DNA from: Rhodococcus sp. B7740
GTDB lineage: Bacteria; Actinomycetota; Actinomycetes; Mycobacteriales; Mycobacteriaceae
DNA: 64,000 nt
Direction: 5' to 3'
Assembly: GCF_000954115.1 (NCBI RefSeq)
Contig: NZ_CP010797.1
Location: 124,001-188,000, forward strand
Part shown: positions 33,798-41,067 of the stretch, piece by piece
Layout: every line of letters starts with the position of its first letter
How positions within the stretch are numbered: the first letter of the stretch is position 1
Translations under genes and position numbers: made by a program
The notes under the pieces: model-generated
Databases searched by the model: none
What the model was told of the DNA's origin: nothing
Seen by the model: only the letters and a program-made list of their open reading frames with translations

Positions 33798-34817
33798 CTA
33801 TGCGGCGAACTGGCTCGAGCTGCGGTCGGGTTCGCTACGGAAACGCGACGCTTTGCCGTCGATTCCGCACAGCTTCCACACCAGGCGAGCAGCGCGGTTC
33901 ATCATGCCGGTGTCGGTGGCCAGCATGCGCACATCTCCGAAGTAGTCCTGGAGCGCGTGCTGTGATTCCTCGGTGCCCCAGAACAGGTCCTTCTTCACCT
34001 GCTTGGGAATGTCGAACTTGGTCCAGAACTTCTTCGGCGGAATGACGATGACGTCGCACAGGATGCGCATCGTGACCGGGAAGGCCAGCGAGAGCAGGAA
34101 CCGCCCGGCCTTGGACATCTTGGGAACGCGACGTCGCAGCAACTGGTGCGCGAACGAGATGTGTCGTGCTTCCTCGGCGACGTGAATTGCCATGACGCTT
34201 TGCATGATCGGATGAATGTCTTCACCGGACCGCAGGACCGACTTCTGAATGTGGTCGATGGGTTCCTCGCCTGCGAGAACGCCGACGAAGAACAGTTCGG
34301 GCAGCAGCGTGGCGAACAGGGGAATGAACGGCGAGAGCATCTTCATGGGCCGACTCATGCCCGGAGCGTCGGAATCGACGCGGTTGACCATCTCCTGGAA
34401 CATCAGGGTGTGGTTGCACTCTTCGATGGATTCGTGAGTGCAGTAGCGGGCCTCGGCCGAGCCGTTGGGCAGCGCGAACACGTACTGCATCATGCCGCGG
34501 ATCAGGATGTTCTCGAACTGAAGACCGACCTTGGCGACGTTGGCCTGGCGCCACATGCCGATCTCGATCTGCTTCTCGAGCGGTAGTGCGCGGTACCAGT
34601 CGTGGCCGCCGATCGGGTCCGTCTTGGCGGGGAGTACCCAGCGGGGATCGTTCGCAGGTACCGCGAACTTCTCTGACTCCCAGTCGATGTCGACGTACGG
34701 ATCGAAGTGCTTGTGCACAGAACCCTCGGACAGCAAAGTGAGCGTCTCGTTGTACTGCTGTTCGTCCGTGGTGTCGGTATCGACCGAAACGGACGTGGTG
34801 CCTGTCGTCAGTGTCAT
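33798..34817 (-). CDS. AurF-like di-iron oxygenase
   Basis: The 339-residue protein shows the helical-bundle carboxylate/histidine pattern of p-aminobenzoate N-oxygenase (AurF)-type enzymes: HESIEECNH, GEEPIDHIQ and HVAEEARHISFAHQLL. AurF relatives use a di-iron centre and O2 to oxidise amines or hydrocarbons; in Mycobacteriales many have no known substrate. It is the first gene of a unit with fprB, which can supply electrons. A short inverted repeat upstream may be an operator. Confidence 0.85.
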   Translation of the reverse strand: MTLTTGTTSVSVDTDTTDEQQYNETLTLLSEGSVHKHFDPYVDIDWESEKFAVPANDPRWVLPAKTDPIGGHDWYRALPLEKQIEIGMWRQANVAKVGLQFENILIRGMMQYVFALPNGSAEARYCTHESIEECNHTLMFQEMVNRVDSDAPGMSRPMKMLSPFIPLFATLLPELFFVGVLAGEEPIDHIQKSVLRSGEDIHPIMQSVMAIHVAEEARHISFAHQLLRRRVPKMSKAGRFLLSLAFPVTMRILCDVIVIPPKKFWTKFDIPKQVKKDLFWGTEESQHALQDYFGDVRMLATDTGMMNRAARLVWKLCGIDGKASRFRSEPDRSSSQFAA

Positions 34818-34844
34818 GGCTTCTCCAAACGAGGTGCGAACATA

Positions 34845-34859
34845 GGGTTAATGTAACCC
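34845..34859. promoter_or_regulatory. Inverted repeat upstream of the AurF-like gene
   Basis: GGGTTAATGTAACCC has perfect 6-base arms around a 3-base spacer and is followed by GTTAAC. It sits 28 bases upstream of the oxygenase start, a typical place for a TetR-type repressor site. No tetR gene lies next to it. Confidence 0.5.
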
Positions 34860-34910
34860 CAGTTAACATGAAAGGGAAGCGCGTAGAAGAAAATCCTGTT
34901 GGGTCGCCGC

Positions 34911-36212
34911 CTACTGTTCCTCCGAACGCTCGTCGGAGATCTCTGCCACCTCGTCGGTCTCGAACAGCTGCAACTGGATCGCCGACGGATCGACCACCGG
35001 CGTGACCTGCTCGGGTGTGCTGCGCAGTACCTCGCGCAGAGCGGTAACCGCGCGGCCCCACTTGCCGGCTTCTCGGTCTGCCTCGTCGACGTCGCAGTGT
35101 TCGTCACCGAGATCTGCAGCGACGGCCATACCCCGCCACGACGCCTCCTGCTCGGCGCTGATGCGCAGGTAGGAGACGACGACATCGCGATCGGAGGAGC
35201 AACGACCGAGGACGGCGTCGAGGTCGAGGGATTCGTCGGACCGGTCGAGAAGCTCGACCAGTTCGAGCAGCCCGTCCGGAAAGTCGTCCGCGTCGATCGG
35301 CGGCGGAGTCGGTTCCCCGAGTGCGCCGCCGAAATCCTCGGCGAACTTCTCGTCGACCTGCTCCCACACGTGGCTGAGCATTCGCACCGCCCACAGCAGG
35401 TGATCGGCGACGAAGGGGGACCCGCTCACTCGCACCTGCGCGACGATGCAGTCCTGCACCAGGTGCAGCATCACGTCGGGGAGTTGCAGATTGAGATCGA
35501 CCAGCAACTCGGCTGCGCGGGTTCGTCCGGATACGGCGTGCACCAGCGTCGAATTGATCTCGACCACCGGTTCGGTGGGCTTGACCGACACGTACGCGGT
35601 ACCGCCCGCGAACCGCAGGGGGATGTCGCCGTCGGGGTCGTGATCCGGCGGGAAGCCGAACCATGGCTCGAGGGCGCGGTCGACGAGTTGCTGTAGGTGC
35701 TCCTTGCCCTTCGGTTGCACGCACAGTGGGACGACGGCCGTGTCGGTGTCGGCGGTGGTGGCGTCGAAACTCGGGACGTCGTAGCGACCGGTGGCGCGTG
35801 AGCCCAAGAAGGACGGGTGGGGCAGACCCCAGATGTCGCGAAACACCGCGACGGTCTTCTTCGCCAGATCATCGGACCACGAGCGATTTCGGTCCACGTG
35901 TGGTGCCGTGGGCTCCGAATCGACCGACGTGCGAAATCCGATATGGCTGAGCGCATCTCGCTGCTCGACGGTGATGGCGCGGCTACTGTGCAGATACTCG
36001 TTAGCGGGAATTTCACAGCGGACCATATCCAGATCCCAGGCATAGAACTGCACACAGGCGGCGGTGTCGGGCACGCCGTCGGTGGTGTCGTAACGCGACT
36101 CGATCACCAGCGCATCGCCGTCGCGCATCGCGCTGACGTAATCGCCGAGCTTGCGCTGGAAGTGCATCCAGGCAGCATCGACGTCGAAGTCGAACTCGAG
36201 TGAATCGCTCAT
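34911..36212 (-). CDS. TY-Chap/YbjN-like protein (T3SS-chaperone fold), multi-domain
   Basis: The 433-residue acidic cytosolic protein looks like two or three CesT/YbjN-type chaperone-like domains in a row. The middle one has FRDIWGLPHPSFLGS, the same block (RELWNVPHPSFLS) as in the protein at 49559-50374, so the two are paralogues. No catalytic motif is evident. Proteins of this type are thought to be peptide-binding chaperones in actinobacteria. It is followed downstream by the AurF-fprB pair and preceded by another acidic protein of unknown function. Family assignment is from recall and moderate. Confidence 0.55.
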   Translation of the reverse strand: MSDSLEFDFDVDAAWMHFQRKLGDYVSAMRDGDALVIESRYDTTDGVPDTAACVQFYAWDLDMVRCEIPANEYLHSSRAITVEQRDALSHIGFRTSVDSEPTAPHVDRNRSWSDDLAKKTVAVFRDIWGLPHPSFLGSRATGRYDVPSFDATTADTDTAVVPLCVQPKGKEHLQQLVDRALEPWFGFPPDHDPDGDIPLRFAGGTAYVSVKPTEPVVEINSTLVHAVSGRTRAAELLVDLNLQLPDVMLHLVQDCIVAQVRVSGSPFVADHLLWAVRMLSHVWEQVDEKFAEDFGGALGEPTPPPIDADDFPDGLLELVELLDRSDESLDLDAVLGRCSSDRDVVVSYLRISAEQEASWRGMAVAADLGDEHCDVDEADREAGKWGRAVTALREVLRSTPEQVTPVVDPSAIQLQLFETDEVAEISDERSEEQ

Positions 36213-36303
36213 GTCGGCTCCTTACCCAGATCGCGTCGACGTAACGCGCAGTCGGTGACGCTAGCGGCGACCACCGACAGGGTCTCGGCGCTCGCGTGGG
36301 CTG

Positions 36304-37470
36304 TCACGACGATGCCGAATCCTCGACCGAGCCGTAGAGCGGGTCGTCCTGCGACTCCTCGTCGATCACACCGAACGGCTGCGCCTCGGCCACACCGTCC
36401 AGCACTGCCGGACGCAACGCGTGCGGAACGGCGAGTACTTCCTCGATCCTGACGAGGATGCCCTGCTCGATGAGTGATCGAACGCGGTGGTCGATCAGCT
36501 GCGCCGTACGGAGATCCTCACCTTCGAGCTCGGCGTAGTCCTCGCCCTCGTTGTTGATCGGCAGCTCGTCGGTCATGGCAGCCAGCAGCGTCTGCACCGC
36601 GAACGTGTTGGCCAGCGACCGTGACACGTCGGGGTCGTCGGCGTCTCCCGACAGCTGCACGCGAACGTGTTCGGCAACCAGCTCGTGCACGGTCTCGGCT
36701 CCACGGCCGGCCAGCGAATGGGCGTTGTCTCCCGGCCGGGCGGTGTCTCCATCGATGCGAATCAATTCGGTGGCGATGGCCGTCGACCAGTAATCGGCCG
36801 CGGCACCCACATCGAGCCGAGCAGGATCGACCAGGGTCGAGCCGACGGCCTCCTGCAGGTCGGCGTTGTCGGCCACCGGCAATCCGTCGGCCACACGCGC
36901 GACGATGTCATCGAGGGCGGGCAGCAGCGGAAGCGCCGAGATCGCGGCGAGTTCCTGGGCCAGGGAAACGTCTGGCAGGTCGATGTCGTCGGCATCGAGC
37001 ATGTCGGGCTCGTCGCCCTCGAGGAAGTCCGAGAGGTCTTCCATGCAGTGCGCGTAGTCCTCGGGGCTGCCGTCCCAGAGATCGGTCTCGTCGAGGAATG
37101 TCAGGTATTGCAGCGAGGTGAGAACGAGATTGACCGCGGTGTCCTCCGCAGTGTCGGACTCTTCCTGCAGGATCCGTTCGGCCGCATCCACCAGCAGGTG
37201 CGCGTCTGCGGGAAGCCAGGCGCTGGGCGAGAATCCCTGACGCGCACCGGCCAGTTGGGTCAGTGTCGACGACACGAGCCGAGAGATGGCCTCCGACTGT
37301 TCCGACATCTCGCTCTCGTCGAGCCATTCGACGAAACCGTCGATCAGGTCGGCGATGCGTTCGGTGACGGCACCGGTCGGGGCCGGTCGGGATTGCTGGT
37401 GACGCCGTTGCCGGGCCTTGGTCTTTTCTGCGCGTTTCTGTCCGCGGTTGGCAGGCCGCTTCGATCCCAT
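36304..37470 (-). CDS. Conserved acidic protein of unknown function
   Basis: The 388-residue protein starts with a strongly basic tail (GSKRPANRGQKRAEKTKARQRR) followed by an acidic, helix-rich body (SDFLEGDEPDMLDADDIDLPDV and similar). A basic tail on an acidic body suggests nucleic-acid or ribosome contact. ATG 37470 is preferred to the GTG/ATG eight codons upstream. It is 91 bases upstream of the TY-Chap-like gene on the same strand, so the two may be one unit. No family recognised. Confidence 0.6.
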   Translation of the reverse strand: MGSKRPANRGQKRAEKTKARQRRHQQSRPAPTGAVTERIADLIDGFVEWLDESEMSEQSEAISRLVSSTLTQLAGARQGFSPSAWLPADAHLLVDAAERILQEESDTAEDTAVNLVLTSLQYLTFLDETDLWDGSPEDYAHCMEDLSDFLEGDEPDMLDADDIDLPDVSLAQELAAISALPLLPALDDIVARVADGLPVADNADLQEAVGSTLVDPARLDVGAAADYWSTAIATELIRIDGDTARPGDNAHSLAGRGAETVHELVAEHVRVQLSGDADDPDVSRSLANTFAVQTLLAAMTDELPINNEGEDYAELEGEDLRTAQLIDHRVRSLIEQGILVRIEEVLAVPHALRPAVLDGVAEAQPFGVIDEESQDDPLYGSVEDSASS

Positions 37471-37518
37471 GACTCCCAGCTTATCTGTTGGCATGTCCGG
37501 TTTCGCCGATCCGTGCCC

Positions 37519-38202
37519 TCAGCGAAGAAGGAACGATCCCGCAGCCGCGGGAAGAGCTGGATCCGCGGCACGGCGATACAGCTCTGCGGGGCGGCCGCCA
37601 CCTGCGGTCGAGGTTGCGCCCGTCCCTTGCAACGAGCCGATGACGTGGCGTCGGAAAGTGTCTTTCGGCAGCGGGCGATCGAACACGATCTCGTACAGCT
37701 CACGGAGTTCGAGAAGGGTGAATCGAGCGTCCGTCAACAGCGCGGGATCGACCTCACGCGCGTAGCGGTGACGGAGGTCGAGCACCGCCTCGGTCACCAT
37801 GTCGCCGTGATCGAAGGCCAGCGACGAGACCGGTTCCGAGCCGTCGATCGGCATCGATTCTGTTGTGGGAGCAAGTGATCGAGCCGATATCGCTGCGCTG
37901 TGCGCCATCGACAGTACCCATCCGCGGTCGTCGCGATCAGGACCGTCGAACATCCTCAGCTGATGAAAGGAGAGATCGATCAGGCCTGCCTTCGTCCTCA
38001 ACGCGCGGTCGGCCGCGTCGGCGAGAGTCTCCGACGGCCGCAGGAAAGTGCCCGGTAACGCGAGGCCGCGGTCCGACCGAACGACGACGACGTGCAGTCG
38101 CCGTTCGCGGATGGTCAGTACTGCGACGTCGACGGCCACCGAGGGGCGCGGATAGTCGGTCAGAGCCTTGCCGTCTTTGTCTCGCCACGTCATGCCTTGC
38201 AT
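37519..38202 (-). CDS. NrtR-type Nudix-related regulator
   Basis: The 227-residue protein has an N-terminal Nudix-like domain with a degenerate box (GTFLRPSETL, then RALRTKAGL instead of REUxEExGU), so it should bind but not hydrolyse its ligand. A C-terminal winged helix (LTDARFTLLELRELYEIVFDRPLPKDTFRRHVIG) follows. This is the NrtR layout: ADP-ribose-responsive repressors of NAD metabolism. It is divergent from an ADP-ribosylglycohydrolase gene, which strengthens the assignment. ATG 38193 is an alternative start. A partly symmetrical element in the 52-bp divergent gap is a candidate operator. Confidence 0.85.
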   Translation of the reverse strand: MQGMTWRDKDGKALTDYPRPSVAVDVAVLTIRERRLHVVVVRSDRGLALPGTFLRPSETLADAADRALRTKAGLIDLSFHQLRMFDGPDRDDRGWVLSMAHSAAISARSLAPTTESMPIDGSEPVSSLAFDHGDMVTEAVLDLRHRYAREVDPALLTDARFTLLELRELYEIVFDRPLPKDTFRRHVIGSLQGTGATSTAGGGRPAELYRRAADPALPAAAGSFLLR

Positions 38203-38225
38203 CTTAGCGCCGATGTGATCTATGG

Positions 38226-38245
38226 TTAGCGCAATATCAATCTAA
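38226..38245. promoter_or_regulatory. Candidate NrtR operator
   Basis: TTAGCGCAATATCAATCTAA has matching TTAG/CTAA ends and an ATAT-like centre; 12 of 20 positions are symmetric. It lies between the divergent NrtR-like gene and the glycohydrolase start at 38255, and just before the latter's ribosome-binding site. The symmetry is weak. Confidence 0.35.
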
Positions 38246-38254
38246 GGGGTAGAG

Positions 38255-39181
38255 ATGCGGTTGACCGACATTCAGCACGATCGGGCGCGAGGGGTTCTGC
38301 TCGGAACCGCGGTGGGCGATGCGTTGGGCGCAGGATACGAATTCGGGTATCCCACGTCCGAGGAGACCATCGCCATGATCGGCGGCGGGCCATCCGACTG
38401 GGCTCCGGGCGAATGGACCGACGACACCTCGATGGCGCTTTGCATCGCGCGCGCACTCGAGCAGGGCGGCGACGTCGACGAGATCGCCGGGTACTTTCGC
38501 GACTGGTTCGACCAGAACCCTCCGGACGTGGGGAACCAGACTCGGCTGGTGCTGTCGCAGCCGACACTCGACGGTGCCGATATGACTGCGGCGGCAGCGT
38601 CGTTGGCCGGTAGAACCGGCGGCAACGGATCACTCATGCGAACGGCACCGGTTGCCCTGGCCTACCTCGACGACCCGGCCGGTTGTCGAGATGCTGCGGC
38701 GCGAATCAGTGCCCTCACCCACTCCGATCCCCGTGCCGGTCAAGCGTGTCAATTGTGGAGTCACGCAATTCGATACGCGATTGTGAACTCCACCTACGAC
38801 GGCGTGACCGAGTTCTTGAACGAGGCCGAGGCCGACGTCCGCGAGTTCTGGCAGCCCCTGCTTCGTCAGGCACAGGAGGGGCAGCCGTCCGACTTCCCGA
38901 ACAACGGCTGGGTGGTCCACGCTCTGCAAACGGCGTGGTGGGCAATCCACCGATCTGCCGACGCGGAGCAGCCCCTGCCCGCCGCTCTCGTACTGTGCGT
39001 CCGCGCCGGCGGCGACACCGACACCACGGCGGCCATAGCCGGAGGACTCCTGGGAGCGCGTTGGGGCGCATCGGCGGTGCCGAGCGAATGGCGCGACATC
39101 GTCCACGGCTACCCGGGATTGCGCGCCGACGACCTCGACCGAATCACCTCGAACATCATTGCAGCGAAGGAGCCTTCATGA
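38255..39181 (+). CDS. ADP-ribosylglycohydrolase (DraG family)
   Basis: The 308-residue helical enzyme has the two metal-binding blocks of DraG/ARH proteins: GEWTDDTSMAL (TDD) near residue 52 and GGDTDTTAAIAGGL (DxDT) near residue 252, and starts with RGVLLGTAVGDALG. It removes ADP-ribose from proteins or nucleic acids, or cleaves small ADP-ribosyl compounds. Its stop overlaps the ATG of a macrodomain gene by four bases, so the two are coupled. The NrtR regulator, divergent, probably senses the ADP-ribose they release. Confidence 0.92.
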   Translation: MRLTDIQHDRARGVLLGTAVGDALGAGYEFGYPTSEETIAMIGGGPSDWAPGEWTDDTSMALCIARALEQGGDVDEIAGYFRDWFDQNPPDVGNQTRLVLSQPTLDGADMTAAAASLAGRTGGNGSLMRTAPVALAYLDDPAGCRDAAARISALTHSDPRAGQACQLWSHAIRYAIVNSTYDGVTEFLNEAEADVREFWQPLLRQAQEGQPSDFPNNGWVVHALQTAWWAIHRSADAEQPLPAALVLCVRAGGDTDTTAAIAGGLLGARWGASAVPSEWRDIVHGYPGLRADDLDRITSNIIAAKEPS

Positions 39182-39687
39182 CAGTCATCGACGTCGTCCA
39201 GAGCGACATCACGGACGTGGCGGCAGACGCGATCGTCAACGCTGCCAACACGCGATTGCTCGGCGGCGGGGGAGTGGACGGTGCCATCCATCGAGCCGGT
39301 GGACCCGAGATCCTCGCAGAATGCAAGGCGCTGCGGGCCACCACCCTGCCCCACGGCCTCGACATCGGGGCAGCCGTCGCCACCACCGCGGGCCGACTTC
39401 GAGCCGGCTGTGTCATCCACACCGTCGGCCCGCGCTACTCCCCGCACGAGGACAGATCGGAGCTGCTGCGACTGTGCTACGCCCGGAGTCTGGCGCTGGC
39501 AGCGTCGATGAACATGAAGTCCATCGCATTTCCACTGGTTTCCGGCGGCTCCTATGGATGGCCGATGCAGGATGCAGTCACCCAACAAGTCCTGGCAGTC
39601 AAAGCTGCCCGACCGTCGGTCGACCTCGTCATGCTCGTCGCCTACTCCCACGAAGCCGCGGACCTGACACGGCGGTTGGTGGGTTGA
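39178..39687 (+). CDS. Macrodomain hydrolase (MacroD/YmdB-type)
   Basis: The 169-residue macrodomain has the class signatures NAANTRLLGGGGVDGAIHRAGG, VIHTVGPRYS and PLVSGGSYGWP. MacroD-type enzymes hydrolyse O-acetyl-ADP-ribose and mono-ADP-ribosyl-glutamate/aspartate. It is translated with the DraG-type gene through an ATGA overlap. Together they can strip and process ADP-ribose from acceptors. Confidence 0.95.
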   Translation: MTVIDVVQSDITDVAADAIVNAANTRLLGGGGVDGAIHRAGGPEILAECKALRATTLPHGLDIGAAVATTAGRLRAGCVIHTVGPRYSPHEDRSELLRLCYARSLALAASMNMKSIAFPLVSGGSYGWPMQDAVTQQVLAVKAARPSVDLVMLVAYSHEAADLTRRLVG

Positions 39688-39693
39688 CTGTCA

Positions 39694-40398
39694 TCAGTTC
39701 TCGCAGCCGACGCCATCTTCGTCACGGTCCAGTTTGATGCTGTAGCCCGGATCCCCGGAGTAGATCGGGGCTGCACCCGCCGCACGGACCGCATCGCAAT
39801 TGGCGTACGAGACAGCGGAAGGCACTGCGGCCAACGGCGCGGGAGCGGTGTAGACGGGCTCGGGTGTGTACACCGGTTCCGGCGTGTAGACGGGCTCCGG
39901 GATGTACACAGGTTCGGGCTCGGGCAACGGGATGTATTCCGTGGTCGTCGGTATCTCGACGGCGGCGGCGACCGGCTCGGTGGTCGGAGCCGCGTTCGTC
40001 GTGGTCGGGGCCGGTTTTGTGGTCGACGGCGGTGCGGTGGTCGTCGTGACGGTCGGCAACGCGGGCACGGCCGCGACCGGTGCGATGGCGGTCGGGGTCT
40101 CGCTTTCGGTCGTGGTGGTCAGCCCGATCACGAACAGGGCGGGGAGGACGGCGATGGCCGGTACCGCCCAGACCTTGCGACCCCGCGCGGGCGACGAGCG
40201 GAGGTACGTGACTCCGCTGCCGACCAGCAACGCGCCGACGAGTAGCGCACCGAACTCGAACGAGACCACTGCCCCGATCAGAAAAAGTGCACCGAAAACA
40301 ATTGCGACCCAAGCGAATATCTTCCCGAACAGGGGGCGGCGAGGCGTCTGTGGCTCGGGTGCCGGGCGCTGAAAGGGTGGTGGGTAGGCACTGGTCAT
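39694..40398 (-). CDS. Excalibur-domain surface protein with VYTPEP repeats
   Basis: The 234-residue protein has three membrane segments in its first half, a Thr/Pro-rich linker (TTTTAPPSTTKPAPTTT), a tandem (I/T)PEPVY repeat around residues 170-195, and a C-terminal excalibur domain (NCDAVRAAGAAPIYSGDPGY, then DRDEDGVGCE), a small extracellular Ca-binding-like module. The start is the ATG at 40398. It is likely a cell-wall-spanning surface protein. It is convergent with the macrodomain gene, with six bases between. Confidence 0.8.
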   Translation of the reverse strand: MTSAYPPPFQRPAPEPQTPRRPLFGKIFAWVAIVFGALFLIGAVVSFEFGALLVGALLVGSGVTYLRSSPARGRKVWAVPAIAVLPALFVIGLTTTTESETPTAIAPVAAVPALPTVTTTTAPPSTTKPAPTTTNAAPTTEPVAAAVEIPTTTEYIPLPEPEPVYIPEPVYTPEPVYTPEPVYTAPAPLAAVPSAVSYANCDAVRAAGAAPIYSGDPGYSIKLDRDEDGVGCEN

Positions 40399-40570
40399 GT
40401 CGAGGGTCCGTTCGGGTCGCGAGGGGTGTCGATGCCGCGGCCGAGATGTCACCCGCGAGACCGGAAGCAACCGTCTCGTTCTGTCCGAACCGGTCGGTCG
40501 CATTTCCGTTCACCATGTCGCACCGACCGGGCTCCTCGTTACATCCCGTGTGAGAACGCCAACCGCCCGA

Positions 40571-40921
40571 TCAGTAGTGCTCGCGAAAGCCGCCGATCGC
40601 AGTGATGGAATTGCCGTCGGGATCGGAGACGGTCGTCAGTCTGACCCCCTTGTTCGCGTCGACGATGGTGCCGAAGTCGATGCCGCGGGAACGAGCGGCA
40701 TCGACGAACACCTCGATGTCTCCGACGGCAACGTTGAACAACGACGAGCCTGCCCGCTCGGGATCGACGGTCACCTGCAGCCACGCAGCCGAAGCAAGCC
40801 GCCACTCCACCAGACTCGGCATCGGATTGTTGTCGGGGCGGCGGTCGAACAGCTGCTCGTACCACTGTCGTGCCGAGTCGATATCGCGCACCGCCACCAC
40901 GGCAAGCACATGTTCGATCAT
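40571..40921 (-). CDS. VOC-family (glyoxalase-like) protein
   Basis: The 116-residue protein is one vicinal-oxygen-chelate module: VLAVVAVRDIDSARQWYEQLFDRRP at the start and SDPDGNSITAIGG at the end. GGAGAAC precedes the start. It is divergent from recC and stands alone. The VOC fold covers lyases, dioxygenases and resistance proteins; function is not assignable. Confidence 0.8.
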   Translation of the reverse strand: MIEHVLAVVAVRDIDSARQWYEQLFDRRPDNNPMPSLVEWRLASAAWLQVTVDPERAGSSLFNVAVGDIEVFVDAARSRGIDFGTIVDANKGVRLTTVSDPDGNSITAIGGFREHY

Positions 40922-41067
40922 TGCGTTCTCCTCACAATCGTTCGGGTTCGCAGATATGGACCGGATCCGGCGGCCCGACTCATCGCGCAGAATCTGTCGG
41001 TGGCTCGAGTAGGGTCGTCACGAGTCCGAAATCGGGCACCGATACGAGCAGGCAGGGGACCGCAACG

